From: Coccinella septempunctata
Taxonomy: Eukaryota > Arthropoda > Insecta > Coleoptera > Coccinellidae
Length of the DNA: 64,000 nt
Reading direction: 5' to 3'
Assembly: GCF_907165205.1 (NCBI RefSeq)
Contig: NC_058191.1
Span: 3,598,501 to 3,662,500 of the forward strand
The position numbers and the translations under genes were made by a program. Below are positions 21,763 through 35,044 of this stretch, piece after piece. The notes below the pieces were generated by a model, which saw only the letters and a program-made list of their open reading frames with translations, was not told the origin of the DNA and searched no databases. Within the stretch, counting starts at the first letter, position 1; each line of letters starts with the position of its first letter.

Positions 21763-23035
21763 TAGATATATTTTTATATCACAGATTTATATCACTATAG
21801 CTAAATATTCATTTTCCTTTAGTTTTCTAATTTCCTTCGAAAATTTCCAAGTCTATTATTAATTCTGCGATTTCCATCGTGAAGATGTTTGGAGTATTTG
21901 CTAGCATCTTAGCTGTCATCCTTATTGCATATTCAATTCTCTGAGCCGAACGAAGATATTAGAAGGATAGGATGGGATCATTAAAAAGAACAAAACGTCA
22001 AAAATGGCACATTGTCTCCATGAAGTCCTCATCTCGTGGTTCTCTCCGAGAAACCACAAATTTGTAATGTGGTTTTTATAAATTCTCCCTTTCATTCGGG
22101 TTGAAATATGAGACGGAGTTTACGCTTCTTTCCAGATGAGAAACGATGCCGAAATATGCTGTCTTAATAATTCATCCTAATAAAAACTCCTAAGTAGAAG
22201 GATGAGAAATGAGACACCGGGATTCATCATGTTGAATATCCCTGCCCTGATCCGTATTTTTCCTCTTGGTGGAAATTGTCAACACCGGATAATGACTTCC
22301 GGAGATTGAGAATTCGGTTTGATAGGAATTTCCAGCGGAGCTTCTGGTCCGAGTTTATAATATCTCCATTATCTTTCGGATTTCGGAAGGATTATCTGGA
22401 GGGCTTATTAATTTCTAACGTTCAGCTATTCACGAACATTTTTGAAACTTTGATGAAGATCTGAGCTTTGTTGCGAACCTTTGAACTTTGATGACTGATT
22501 GGTTCATTACGAGTTGTTTACATTATTTTACTGCTTCAACGGGAGGACGAAGTCTTTCACATCAGAAACAGTTTCAACGTCTTCCCAGTTGACTTTTCGT
22601 AACTGGATATTTATTTAAAGTTGACCGGAAGATCTGAATATTCGTTGGTTCGTTTTATTTTGGTTTCAATTCATTTCAGCAATCATTTGAAAAAACAAAT
22701 TTCTTTCTCGTGACAAGAGGTCTTTGTTAAATTATACAGAATAATTCAGTGGGAAATGCGCATATAATATACATGGTAGAAAGAGGTGCTCCTAAGCATA
22801 ACCCATTTTTTATTAATCTATCTTCCATTTTTACCAAGATACCGAGATTCATTGATTTTCGTCATTTATTCATTTACTGATAACACAAACACATTTTCCT
22901 CACAGGTATTTGTTCAGTATGTCATTTATATATACAGTTTATAGTATACATAATTATCTCGATAATTATAATGGAAGTCTTACCCCAGGTTCGGCCTTAA
23001 AAATTTAATGACTAGGTTTCGAGACGAAACAACAA
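21763..23035. other. unassigned intergenic DNA
   Basis: No gene recognised. 22250-22460 is somewhat GC-richer, with an open frame at 22276-22464 that shows no known motif. Confidence 0.5.
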
Positions 23036-23039
23036 ACTG

Positions 23040-24083
23040 TACTATTGTAATTGTGGAAATCGAAAAATTGGAGTATCGAACCATTATTAAGTACCTTTAT
23101 TTAAAAGGGTTAAGACGTAAGCAGATTTACGAAGATATGCTTAATACCCTTGGTGATCAATGTCTTTCGTATGCGACCGTGAAAAATTGGAATGCAAGCT
23201 ACAAAAATGGTAAATTTTCCAATGAAGATGATGATCGATCGGGAAGGCCAGTTTCTGTGTGAGTCCTCGAAAATATCGATCAAGTTCATGAAGCACTGAA
23301 TATTTCATACGAACGCGTTCATCATATAGTTCACGTCAATTTGGACATGAGAAAAATTGCTGCAAAATGGATCCCCAAATGTTTGGATGTTGACCAAAAG
23401 CGTGCAAGGGTAGAAGCATCGCGTTTGAGCTGTGCTCGATTTGAAAACGATGTAGACTTCTTAAACCGAATTGTTACTATGGATGAGACTTGGAAACATC
23501 AATCGATGGAATGACGACACTCTGGTTCTCCAACACCTAAGATGTATCGTGTAAAATAATCTGCTGAAAAGTTTTTGCTTCAGTTTTTTGGGATTGCCAT
23601 GGAGTAATCATGATTGATTTTTTGGATAAGGGTAGAACACTAACCGGAGATTACTATTCAACATTACTGACCACTCTACGGGGAAAATAAAGAGAAAAGA
23701 CGCGGAAAGCTATCCAAAGGTGTTTTGTTTTTGCAGGACAATGCCCCAGCTTCCAAATCTCATGTTGCTATGCAAAAAAATTTGTGATTTAGGGTCTGAA
23801 TTACTAGAACGACCTCCTCCACCAGAGTTGGCTCTATCCGACTATCATCTCTTTCCTGAACTGAAAAAAGTTTGAAAAGTCGTAAATTTTCTTCATACAA
23901 GGAGGTAAAAAAAAGCTGTGGAGGTCTTGTTTGCAGACCAAGAAGAAACAGTCTAGAGACGTTGCAGGTTCGCTGTAAAAAATGTATCCAATTAAGAGGA
24001 GAATATATTGAGTAATAAAATATTTTTTCATTGAAATTTTGTTTGGTTCTACAGTAGGCTAAGAATTTTTCAATATATCCTCG
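23040..24083 (+). pseudogene. mariner transposase relic, copy 1
   Basis: 23040-23262 encodes the N-terminal helix-turn-helix region (YRTIIKYLYLKGLRRKQIYED, then SGRPVSV), followed by broken frames. The first catalytic motif survives as TMDETW near 23480, directly followed by a deletion. The second is LQDNAPA near 23740. The right terminus ends CAATATATCCTCG at 24083 before TA. The left terminal repeat and a segment of the linker region are missing. Same family as 25888-27143 and 38403-39680. Not functional. Confidence 0.85.
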
Positions 24084-24085
24084 TA

Positions 24086-25480
24086 TATAGTTGTTTCATA
24101 TTTCCGCAAAACTCCAACTTATAGATTTCAGTTAATTCTTTTCGATCCCTACTTACCAACTTTTCAATGCAACAGTCTCATCCTCATGAAAGATTTTAAG
24201 GCATTTATTCTTACCTGAAATGAAAAAAAAATTATTAGAAAAAGTCCTAAGATTTATTTATTCATAGATAGAGAACCGTTGTATAAATATCATCCCAAAC
24301 TTATGTCTGAATCGGAGTAATCACACCGTACTCAGAGCAATCAAAGAATTCTCATAGAAACCATTTAGAAGCTGTTAATCTTTTTGTTAATTTTTAGGAG
24401 AATAACAATGCTCAGAGGTTCAATTTTTTTATGTGTGGGATATTTCAAACTGCGGCTTGGCTTTGAAAAACACCCAACCATTCTTTATTATTGTATTCAT
24501 TGCCTCGCCGTTTAAGCGTGATCGTTCTTGAGTATTGATATGATAGAATAGAATTGTTAATCTATTTTATTACTTCCATATTATTTTAACAAACCCAAGA
24601 AACTCGAACATGAAAACGAAACCTGGTGGTTGTGGTCATTTTATGGTAACTTTCTTTCATGGTTTTGGATATGGAAATGACTTTTCGAGGAATGAATGCG
24701 TCTTTATTTTCTCTGTAAATGTTTGATTTTAACACGATAAACTAATAAGGAAGATCATTACATCCCCAAAAGTTTTTGTTATATCTTGCAGTCATTTGAT
24801 ATTCAAATTACGATGCTGTTTTCACAAAGTAGAGGATACTTTCTGAACCGAAAAGACGTTTTAAAGTTATAGAAAAAAAGAAAATTCCCTATATAACCAA
24901 TTTCGCATTTCTGGAAGAAATTCGGAAATAGGTGTTTCTGTCGAAAAGATGTATCTCCTCTGAATGAAAATCATAGGATTCACTGAAATATTTTGCTACA
25001 TAAATGTGAACTCTCTAACAATAGTAAAATTTTATTCACGCTTCAAATCACCATTATAAAAATGTGAAGAAGGTTATAAAATAACCAAATATCCCCATTG
25101 GGGAAAAGATTATATTGAATTCAAGAAGACTCATTATAGGCTAGGAATGAAAATTCACTGCATATCAGAGGAAAGTTGAATTAGGACTTTCCACTGAAAG
25201 GAAATATCACTTTGGTTTCCCTGCAGCGAGAGAGGCATTCACAGGACTAATTAATCACGCTTGCAGAAAAAACCAATTCCCATACTCACACTCCGCCTAT
25301 TCAGAAGTAGCGCGTAAGCGGAAAGTTGCTGATATCTCTTTTCTCAATAATTTCTCATTACAGTTCTTTTCACATGTACGTTCCAAAGTGTGGGCATGTA
25401 CGTGTTTTTGCGACAATTTAGTCGCTGACTGCTCAACATCAAAGTTGACGAGCGTTTCTACTTCCCTCCCAGACGGCCGG
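24086..25480. other. unassigned intergenic DNA
   Basis: AT-rich; no repeat shared with the rest of the window was noticed and no gene recognised. Confidence 0.5.
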
Positions 25481-25518
25481 ATATCCGCATGAACGTCATT
25501 CAGGTAAATACGTGTACA

Positions 25519-25741
25519 GTTTATTTCCGGCCAGGAACTTCCTCTCCCGGTGAACGGTCACATCTCAGGGCCCACAATCCGGCAAATTTTATTCATTCTG
25601 GTTCTTATTGGATTCGTTGTTTACACTGCGGAGTGTTTGTTTTTGCTTTACTGCGTGGACGTGACTTTGGAATTTGTCATGAACGAATGGCTGGTCATTA
25701 TATCCTTTTTTTTTCACAAGAAAACAAGCAGTGTGATATAA
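25519..25741 (+). CDS. possible membrane-protein exon, uncertain
   Basis: A frame open from just after an AG at 25518-25519 to a stop at 25741 reads SGQELPLPVNG then a strongly hydrophobic stretch (ILFILVLIGFVVYTAECLFLL), like a signal anchor or membrane helix, followed by EFVMNEW. It has no ATG at its start, so if real it is an internal or terminal exon. The region is GC-richer than its surroundings. A competing frame from ATG 25489 lacks these features. No family recognised; it could be chance. Confidence 0.2.
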
Positions 25742-25887
25742 TTTTCACAGGGTATGTCTGTACATATGAATACACTTGTCAACAGCGAACAGAGAATCAA
25801 ACAATTATTAATTTTGGACACCAATACCGAATCATTACTAAAAATAGAATTCGAAATAATATCTTCAGAAGAATCAAATTAATTTTA

Positions 25888-27143
25888 CGAGGATATATTG
25901 AAAAATTATTAGCCTACCAAACAAATTTCAATGTCAAAATATTTTATAACTCAACATATTCTCCTCTTAATTGGATACATTCATTACAGCGAACCTGCAA
26001 CGTCTCTAGACCTTTCAAAAAAAATGTTTCCAGACCTCCACAGCTTTTAATACCCCCTCATTGGAAGAAAATTTACGACCGTTTCCTTTTTTTCAGTTGA
26101 GGAAAGAGATGATGGTCAGATGAAGCCAAATCTGGTGAATAAGGGGGATGTTCTAGTAATTCAAACCCTAAATCACGAATTTGCATGACAACATGAGATT
26201 TGTGTGCTGGGGCATTGTACTGCAAAAACAAAATAGCTTTGGATTGTGTCTTTTCTCTTAAATTTTTTCCCGTATAGTGGTCAGTAATGTCGAATAGTAA
26301 TCTCCCCTTATTGTTCTGCCCTTATCCAACAAATTCAATCATGAATACTCCATGGCAATCCCAAAAAACTGAAGCAAAAACTTTTTCAGCAGATTTTTTT
26401 ACACGAAACTTCTTAGGTGCTGGAGAACCAGAGTGTCGCCATTTAATCGATTGTTGCTTTGTTTCTGGATCGTAGAAATGTACCCAAGTCTCAACCAAAG
26501 TAACAATTCGGTTTAAGAAGTCTACATCGTTTTCAAATCGAGCACAGATCGAACGCAATTCTCCTACCCTTGCACGCTTTTGGTTAACATTCAAACATTT
26601 GGGGATCCATTTTGCAGCAATTTTTCTCATGTTCAAATAGACGTGAACTATATGATGAACGTATTCCAATGAAATATTCAGTACTTCAGATATCCGTTTT
26701 AGACCAATTCGACGGTCTGATAAAATCATGTAATGAACTGCATCGATATTTTCGGGTACTGACACAGAAACTGGCCTTACCGATCGGTCATCATCTTCAA
26801 TGGAAAATTTATGTCTTTTGAAGCTTGCAGTCCAATTGTTCACGATCGCATACGAAGGACATTGATCATCAAGGGTATTAAGCATATCTTCCTAAATCTG
26901 CTTACCTCTTAACCTTTTTAAATACAGGTACTTGATGATGGATCGATACTCCAATTTTTCGATTTTCACGATTTCGGTGCACATCTTCTTTCTTTTAATT
27001 TATTGCTTAACTCTGGTTTACTTTTTTGACCTCAAACTTTACACTGACACTTCTAATGAATTATTGTTCGTTGCTATGTTAACGCTATATATTTTTTTAT
27101 GCATGGAACTGGTCTAGGCTAACTAGATATCAATACATCCTCG
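25888..27143 (-). pseudogene. mariner transposon, copy 2, dead
   Basis: Both terminal repeats are present: CGAGGATATATTG at the left, and on the minus strand CGAGGATGTATTG at the right, each followed by a shared TAGCCTA block. A 187-residue frame (26322-26885) covers the helix-turn-helix region and the start of the catalytic domain. The first catalytic Asp is lost: the family's MDETW appears as LVETW. The C-terminal half is frameshifted. Length of 1,256 bp fits a mariner. The left flank is TA; the right flank is AA, a changed target base. Confidence 0.88.
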
Positions 27144-27286
27144 AATAAATGCGGATATTTGTATGGATATGTAGATGTTTCTTAGTTTTTCACGAAGACT
27201 ACTGGATGGATATCAATGTAGCTGACACATAAGAGTAGGACAAAGGCTACAATTCATGAAGATATCAGGTGAAATATATTTCTATA

Positions 27287-27909
27287 TAGGGTAAGTCTTT
27301 GGCTCCTACAAATTTTTCAACAATAGATTCTTGAGGTAAAATGAAACACTTTTTACCTATTTCATTTTTTCCGGTTAGGTCCTGATTAAAATATATAGCC
27401 ATTTCAATTTTTCATAATGAGCTGTGCCACCCCTGGAATAACAAAATAACCTTCAGAATAACTGGCTAAATCTGTGACACTACACATCTATTGATTTTTT
27501 AAACAGTTGAATAGTTGAATCCAGCCCAATTTTTCAAATTTCACAGGTACCTACTTTTTAGTTTTTGTCAAATTACTCGAAAAGGGCGCATTATAGGAGG
27601 AAATATAAACAATACTTTTATTTCACAAATCGCTCAAATATTCATTAAATAGCATACAACTTAGTTTGAATGGTTGGGTTCTTTGAATTTTTGGTATTTT
27701 TATGTTACGTAATGGTCATAATGAGAAAACCAGAAATTCAATTCACTCGAGAAAACCGTTTGTGAGATGGAACTAAAAATAACATTCTTATAGTTTTTCA
27801 AGAGCCTGTATCTTTTAAACCTAGCCGATTAAGAAAAAATGGTAAACGAAAACAGTGTTTCTTTCGAACCTCAAGAATCTGCTGTTGAAATATTTGTCCG
27901 AGTCTAAGT
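27287..27909. mobile_element. 0.6-kb MITE, copy 1 of 2
   Basis: The left end TAGGGTAAGTCTTTGGCTCC and the right end, with CAACAGCAGATTCTTGAGG on the minus strand, form an imperfect terminal repeat. It aligns end to end with 58005-58659 (shared TATAGCCATTT, ACACTACACATCT, GGCGCATTATA, AACCGTTTGTGAGAT). Non-coding. Confidence 0.75.
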
Positions 27910-28088
27910 ATAGGAAAGAGATGACAAAAAATATCGATTTTTCATAAACAAGCTGAGACTGAAGCAGTTGATTTCAGACTTTTATAGCCGACGCTGGGTA
28001 AACTATAACAGGCTATAAAAGTCCGCGATAGCATATGTCTAACTTTGGAAAACCCGAGGGGTGAACCGGTCATGAAAATGTTGTACAC

Positions 28089-28276
28089 CACAATTCAGAC
28101 AATTCACGCAATTCCTATAATAGCATATAAAACAATTCAGACAATTCAACAATTCACACAATTCATGGCAATTCACGGCAATTCAATACAATTCATGGCA
28201 ATTCAATACAATTCATGACAATTCAATACAATTCATGACAATTCAATACAATTCATGACAATTCAATACAATTCAT
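28089..28276 (+). repeat. left subterminal ACAATTCA array
   Basis: Irregular 8-12-bp words at the outer side become a clean 20-bp unit, ATTCAATACAATTCATGACA, repeated about four times at 28197-28276. The homogenised inner part suggests recent tandem expansion. Confidence 0.9.
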
Positions 28277-30921
28277 TGTTATGTATTTTTTTTTGAATAT
28301 ATATTTTGGGAATTTTCTTCACATCACACTATGAGAGGTCTGAAACCACTCAATAATATGTCTTATAGATATAGCCAGATAGTAGTTAAGGCTAACTGAG
28401 GCTAGCTTACAGAAATTGCTTCTATCCATGGATATCCTATACTTCATTGTTTGATGTACTATTAACCTCCCCTCATCAACATAGTTATATAGTTATATAG
28501 GCTGATTCAAACAACTTTGAAATTCAACTGAATAAATTGTTGTGAAAACGAACTAATATAGGATAAGAGCATTCCCTTCCATAACGACAATTGAGGTATA
28601 AAATTGTATGATCCGAAAAAATACTTTCAGGTAAATTTTTTTAAATTCCTTCAGCAAATGGCTCTAGAGTTATTCTGTGCATAAAATCTTTTTGGTCAAA
28701 ATGGGCAACCCTAATATTGAATACAACAGAGCGTACCCGTTCGTAACGACAATTTTTGTAGTTTTTTCCAAATTGAGTTATAAAATTTTATGAAGCGAAG
28801 AAATACTTCTAGGTGGAATCTTTTGAATCAGTACCTTCTATCAAACGCAAATTGATCGAGTAGTTGAAAAAAATGGTTACTGTGCAAGCTATTAATTTTA
28901 AATCATACATCAACATGTCGAGTTATTTTATGCAATTTTATGAAAGTATGTGAAGTACTACAAAATAATAACACAACTTACCAGGTTTCAGAAACATGGT
29001 GAGTTGAAATCAAGATTGTGTTCTCATGAAAGTTGTTCGTTCAATTTATATGGAGCTTACAGAATAACCATCAAGAGATTCGACACACGTGCTGAAATAT
29101 CTATGTCTACTTTTTGAGTGCTGAAAACAATTATTAATATCATTAATTCATCTTCACTGATTAATCAACTAAAAATATATCCGTCTCCGAATTGCCCAAT
29201 TCGGTGATCCTTAGTGTGTACCTACATATCTAGGAATTCATTCAACGCGAACCTTAATTATTACATTACTAAAGCACTATTGATTACAAATGGTATAAGC
29301 GAAATATATGATTTATATATTATTTGAAACATTAGACAAATGTTTCAAATAATTTTTATTTTAGACTTGGAGAGACATCTCCAAGCCAGTCTCCAAGTCT
29401 TAGATGAACCTCCGAATGATCTTCGTCAGGTTGAGAGGGAAGAAGCTGTGAATATATAATTGACATTATTGCAATCGATATACCGATATAGACCGACATT
29501 TCGAATTAACATCTTCTCAGAAATTATAAAAGTGTTAAAAATGAGGTTGAAATAACCAAAATTATATGATATGCATTGAAGAAAGAACGCCCGTTCTTAA
29601 CAATGATTTTTATGGGTTATTCCCAACAGAGTAATAAAACGGTTTCAACCAAAGGAATCGTTTCAGGTACCTGCTATTGAACGCAAAGAGATCGGGACCA
29701 ATATTCACCAATATTGTTGGTGAATAGTCCCTGTATAGGTTAACAATGTGTTTTGATGACTGTTCATGATGTAAAATGTTATATCGAACCAATTTACTCT
29801 ATTCTCAAGGGTGCACATGTCTCGAGAAAATTTGAAATTTTTAAATTTGAATCCCTCCAGGCCCCCCGTACGGGCTGACAATGAGCTTTGATGATTTTCA
29901 TTGGTATAAATCAAGGTATGAATAATATCCGATTGCACCATATCTCATTCTTTTTCCAAGAGAAACTCAAATCCTAAAACGAGCAGTAATATCTTTTTCA
30001 GAACTGTAAGAATTGTATACTGAACAATACAGTTATCCTTAGAGCGCGGCGTTGACAGATTGTAACTGTGGATGAAAGAAACTTGGCTTCACACCCGTAG
30101 GAAATTATTGTGTATCAATAAGAAATAATGAAAAAATTAGATGTTGTATAATTCTTACCTGCTCAATCTTATATCACATTAATTCAAATCACAGAATACA
30201 GAAATTAAACTCGGAGTTTGCACTATTGCGCCGGCAATGCCGGCATGCGACTATATACATGTCTACATGAATATGACTATATACATGTCCATGTACATGT
30301 GCAAACCTCCCCTTCTGCGTCCTAATAGTTGGACAGGTTGGACACCTGTGAATTGCAAGACAGCGAATCGCCCAACAATTAGAAAATGCATTGCAATTCA
30401 TAACAATTCCAGACAATTCATGAGAATTTTCGAACAATTCACGGAAATTGATAGTTCAGAACAATTCTTTATAATTTACGACGATGGGCAAGTTTCCTAA
30501 AATTCCAAAATCGAATTCAAATTATTTATGGAAACCCATTTCCATTAGTTATCCAACACGTAAGAGATTCGCTTCAAAATTCAGATATACACCCTTCGAA
30601 ACTTAATAAACATTCGATTGTGTTAAAGCGTGTGACGTAGAATGCCCTTACTACAGTCTAGTAATTTTTGTCAATTCGACACCAGTGAAACCGATCAAAA
30701 AAATATAGAATTCCATATCCACCGAAATATCCACATATTACAAAAAAAATTTCTGAATTCTATACCTTAGAACATATCCATGTTCTATAAGAGAGCTCTT
30801 CTGAAATCACAATTTCCCACCGAATGCAATGTGTCAAAATTCTAAAAAAATAAATTTCCATATATGTATTTGAGTTATAAAAATTCTTAGATTTTGAAAT
30901 TTAGAAAAATAGTCCACTCTC

Positions 30922-31090
30922 CACAATTCACGACAATTCTCAACAATTCCTGACAATTCTTGGCAATTCACAACAATTCTTGACAATTCACCACAATTCC
31001 TGGCAATTCATGACAATTCTCAACAATTCTTGGCAATTCAATTCAATTCATGACAATTCCTGCAATTTGTACACCACAATTCACGACCGG
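30922..31090 (+). repeat. right subterminal ACAATTCA/ACAATTCT array
   Basis: About fourteen units of the form (T/C)xACAATTC(A/T/C) on the same strand as the left array, so the arrays are in direct rather than inverted orientation although the tips are inverted. Units here are more varied than on the left. Confidence 0.85.
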
Positions 31091-31109
31091 TTCACCCCTC
31101 GGGAAAACC

Positions 31110-32390
31110 CATGATGTCCAATTTAAAATTTTTTAATTCAATACAGAATAATGTTCCAACTCGGCAAAAATATCATAATTTGAACGAGTTTTTTTCTTCA
31201 GATCTTGAACAGTTCAATATAAATAGCTGCATTCAAATTTTTATTTTAAGAGTTTTTTTTCATTCAGTTTATTCAATTATTCTTTTAAGAAATAGAGAGA
31301 AACAGAAAAAAACTTTATTGACCAGTCAGTAAAACGGCTATATCGACCTAGGTCTTGTAGCCAAAGAAATATAATATACTGAATTTTAAAGTCCATAAAA
31401 CTTGACGCCAAAATTTTATTTTAACGGTTTTTCATCATAATTCGATAAAATTCTTGAAGCATTGTCATCGACGATTTAATTTCACCCATAATCCCTCTAA
31501 TGATTATTACATACAAAAATGACCTAATTCAAGCCATTACTAAAACTAAAATAATTCTGTACCTAAATGCAGCTGTAGCCTTTCTGACTCCGATCATTTC
31601 CAAAACCAAGATAAGGTATTTTTTCCCCTTGCACCTAAGTCAATACGTGAATCAATTCCATAAAACTTTTCAAAATGAGAAACCACCTAAACTGAATGCG
31701 AAACTCAACAAACAGAAACGATTGACTTAAACTCCAATATTTACCGAAGAATAGCGTGAAACTTTTCCTGTTAGTCGAGCATAATAACCATTTCAGGTCA
31801 ATTCATTATGAGACACGTATAATCTAGTTCGACTAGGTGAGGAAGACCGGAGCAAAGAACCGGCAAATTATTAATGATTGATCTCCAGGAAGCCGACCCA
31901 TGAAGGGGAATCTTGGTGAATAATCATACGAGGATTTTCAGATAGGCAGGTAACACCACATCTATAATAAAGTGCCGGATATCTGTGGTAGAATGGAAAG
32001 ACGTGAATTAGAAAACCGTTTCATGGATCGTGAAGACATAAAGATATGGAGGAAGATAACAGTGATCGTCGATAGCAAGATATATGATCCGGTCTTCTCT
32101 ATTATAAAATACTTGATATTTCCTATAACTTCGATGGGACGGAAAATTAATTTACAACTGATTGTCTGAAGTTGAATTTTCAGTGTGAGTGAGAAATAGA
32201 TTTATTGTATTTGAGAGATGAGCGAGGCCAAATATTGAAACTGCCAACAAGGAACGAAATATCACAAATACACTGCTCAACAATTGATAGGGATCACTCG
32301 CCTTCCATCAATTTATGTCAGGAATATTATTCCCAAGATGTTTATTTTGATCAGTTACCAGAGTATGTGTAGTTGATACAATTTTTTTTT
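31110..32390. other. unassigned intergenic DNA
   Basis: AT-rich. An ATG-started frame at 31997-32169 (MERRELENRF and on) is charged and short, with no known motif. Nothing else recognised. Confidence 0.5.
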
Positions 32391-32394
32391 CAGG

Positions 32395-33092
32395 GGCATT
32401 CTGGAGGCTAAAGGCTAGAGTGTTTCAAAATCACGACCTCAATCTGAAGACCAAGACAGCTGTTTACAAAGCAGTGGTCCTCCCAACGCTTCTTTAAGGA
32501 AGCGAAAGCTGGACGCCCTACAGGCGACATATTAAACAGCTTGAACAAACGCAACAACGTCATCTAAGACAGATAATGCACATCAGATGGTTCCACAAAG
32601 TTTCGAATGCAGAAGTCTTGCAACGCGCGTTGTTCAACAATTGAAACTCAAGTAACAAAGGCCCGACTCAGATGGAGCGGCCACATTCTGAGGATGCAAG
32701 ACACAAAACTCCCTAAAATAGCTCTGTATGGCGAATTGACAGAGGGAGCCCGGAAACCAGGAGGCCAGTATAAGCGGTTTAAGGATACACTACATCAATG
32801 CCTAAAATCAGTTAATACCAAACATAACTGGGAACAACTAGCGTTAAACAGATCACCATGGAGGTCTTTGGTCCATAGTTATAATGGAGACTCGAGAAGA
32901 ATACAGCGGCGGCCAGATCTGGTTGGTGACTATCCATTCCCGGAATGTGGTAGGATCTGTAGGTCACAGTTGGGTCTCTACAGTCACAGGAGAGCACACA
33001 GTCGCAATTAGCCCTGAAAAATTATAAGTCTGTCCGCACTTTTTTTTTCCTTTTTGTAGATTCATTCCACGGGATACAGCAATGAATGAATG
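32395..33092 (+). pseudogene. CR1/L2-like LINE 3' fragment
   Basis: Encodes the C-terminal region of ORF2 in broken frames: FQNHDLNLKTKTAVYKAVV, PYRRHIKQLEQTQQR, then an open stretch (32607-33011) with RLRWSGHILRMQD and a terminal zinc-finger-like motif that reads FPECGRICRS...HRRAHS; the first Cys, present in other copies (CPECG), is Phe here. After the stop, a short 3' UTR ends in GAATGAATGA. 5' truncated. Confidence 0.85.
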
Positions 33093-33094
33093 AC

Positions 33095-35010
33095 ACATTA
33101 TTGGGTAATAAGTATTCCTTAACAAATTTAACTCAGAAAATTTTCTCTGTTTTCAGCCTTTAAATCCTCTCTATAACCACGAAATGCAAGGTGGCCAAAA
33201 CAAAGTTACATCCAGAAGACTCTTTGAAATCTCTCTTTAGTTTTCTCAGAGTAAGTAGCTTGATGGTTAGCTTGATCAATTGTTTGGTTAGGATTTAAAC
33301 TCGCCTTCAATGTTTTACATTTTTTGTGTTGTGGTAATCTTCGTGTTGGGCCGGCATTTCGTGGTGATTAACATTGGGGTGAAGCTTCCACCATTTTTGA
33401 AATCCTGTCCCAGTAACAAAATTGGACTGATGAGTTGAAAATGGTAAAAAAAATTTTTTCGAACTTGTTAGATTTTAAGGTAATTGTACCCGAAGTAAGC
33501 TACTTTTCAAGATACTGACAATTCAGACGTGACGCAAGGTCACAGCGGACCTTTGAAAATGCAAAAAAAAATCATTACTTGTACCGAGACTTGTACATAC
33601 TTGAGCATGTCAGATTTTCATACAGATGGTTAATCTTGGTGTTGCACACGTGTTGACTCATTAATATGACTCTTATCAGGGGGGGATCTTAATCTGACAG
33701 TTTGACGATAACAAGCAATTTTTTTTGAATATCACCCTTCCTATACCTATAATTGTTTATGTATTCATTATGAAAGTTGTAGATGATAAAATTCAATACA
33801 ACTTTTGTCAAAAGTAATTCAACATACTCTTACACGCTTTCTAGTTAGAGGGTAACGAGGGCGAGAAGCTAAGCCACACATGCGAAAGGCCAAGGTCAAT
33901 GTAGAAACCCAGTCGAATGAACATTCATCGCCATATATCTCCAAAACGTTCAAACATAGAAAAAATTGGTTCTGACAAAATTTGTAGAAGATATTATGCT
34001 CTACAACTTTTATAATGAATACGAAAACAATTCGAAGCCGATGAGCGCAGATATTAAAAAAAAAACCAAAAACAACTGACATTTTTGACCTTCATGGCCA
34101 ATTTTTATTGTTTCGGCTTGCTGAAACTGTCAGATCATATGTTTTCTGTTATTATTGAACCATTATCTTCAAAATTAGAAAATGAGCCAACAGGCTCGTT
34201 AAAGTACACGTGACTTTTTTTTTTCGAAGTTTGGCGCCCTCCCACACATTTTTGTCAAGCTCAAATTGTCACATTGAGAGAATGTATACTTTTCAACATG
34301 TAATTAACCACATATCTCTTGAGCTTTCTATTACCAATTGTCTACGTCTCTGCTACTCTGCTAAGGATACTTATAAACATAAGCCTCCATCTACGTCATC
34401 AACTATACGACCAATTGTTGAATTGCGCCTCCTTTGCTAAATCATCTTAATCAGAGGCACCTCCAAGAGTCGATGTTTCATCGATTCCGCAAGTTTTACA
34501 GTTGCTGGTAAGACATAATGGCGAAAGATCGACAGATTGCGGGACGTCTAACCATTGAAAACGTTATACCACACGTCGTACAAAGGGAAAGAATTATATG
34601 AATCAGATTCATTTAAGGAAACTTTTTTATGAATTAGGGATTAGGCGTAATGTTAGCTTTGTGATAACCACAATTTATTCTTGTGCACCATTCTTGTATT
34701 CCATAATATTTTTCCAACTTGTACCTGTAGCTTCTTATGTCTTGTGGTATTGGTTTCTAAATTGGGGATTTTATTTTCTGTCACCTCCCTCAAGCTTGCA
34801 CCCAGGGCGGTCGGAACCCCCGCCCCCCCTTGCTACGCTACTGCATTCAGTTGCTCCTAGCAAAACCATTATGATGAGTTTCGTTTTCATTTGCAGGCCA
34901 TTCTGTTTTTACATCAAAGTAAACAATGTACGCCTAATCGTTATCGAACGACTGTAAACCCTATTCATTCCCGTTCTCCTTGAGAGCAGCCTGTAACATA
35001 GTAGTTTTTC
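33095..35010. other. unassigned intergenic DNA
   Basis: No gene recognised. A C-rich block near 34795-34830 (CCCCCGCCCCCC) stands out. A direct search for structure found no matching termini. Open frames at 33819-34082 (minus) and 34598-34957 (plus) show no known motif. Confidence 0.5.
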
Positions 35011-35044
35011 AGACAATACGCCAGTCAGCAATGTCTAGTACGTA

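Larger units (their letters stand above)
28055..31101. mobile_element. 3,047-bp TIR element with 8-bp target duplications and subterminal arrays
   Basis: The termini are perfect inverted repeats CGAGGGGTGAACCGGTC (28055-28071 and 31085-31101). They are flanked by identical GGAAAACC (28047-28054 and 31102-31109). Just inside each end lies an array built from ACAATTCA-type words, and a third small cluster sits at 30375-30470. The interior also has diverged repeats of about 150 bp (near 28560-28885 and again near 29590, sharing TAACGACAATT or similar). No transposase frame is visible. An 8-bp duplication is typical of hAT and P elements, but these termini match neither as I know them. Confidence 0.85.

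Noticed and set aside
25489..26100. 203-residue plus-strand frame
   Set aside because: Its second half is antisense to the mariner copy at 25888, and its first half has no motif.
30237..30500. Overlapping plus and minus frames in a GC-rich patch
   Set aside because: They lie inside the 3-kb TIR element, partly over ACAATTC words; no motif on either strand.
33405..33450. CTGATGAG followed by GAAA, a hammerhead-like string
   Set aside because: There is no room for stem II between the core boxes and no stem I or III.
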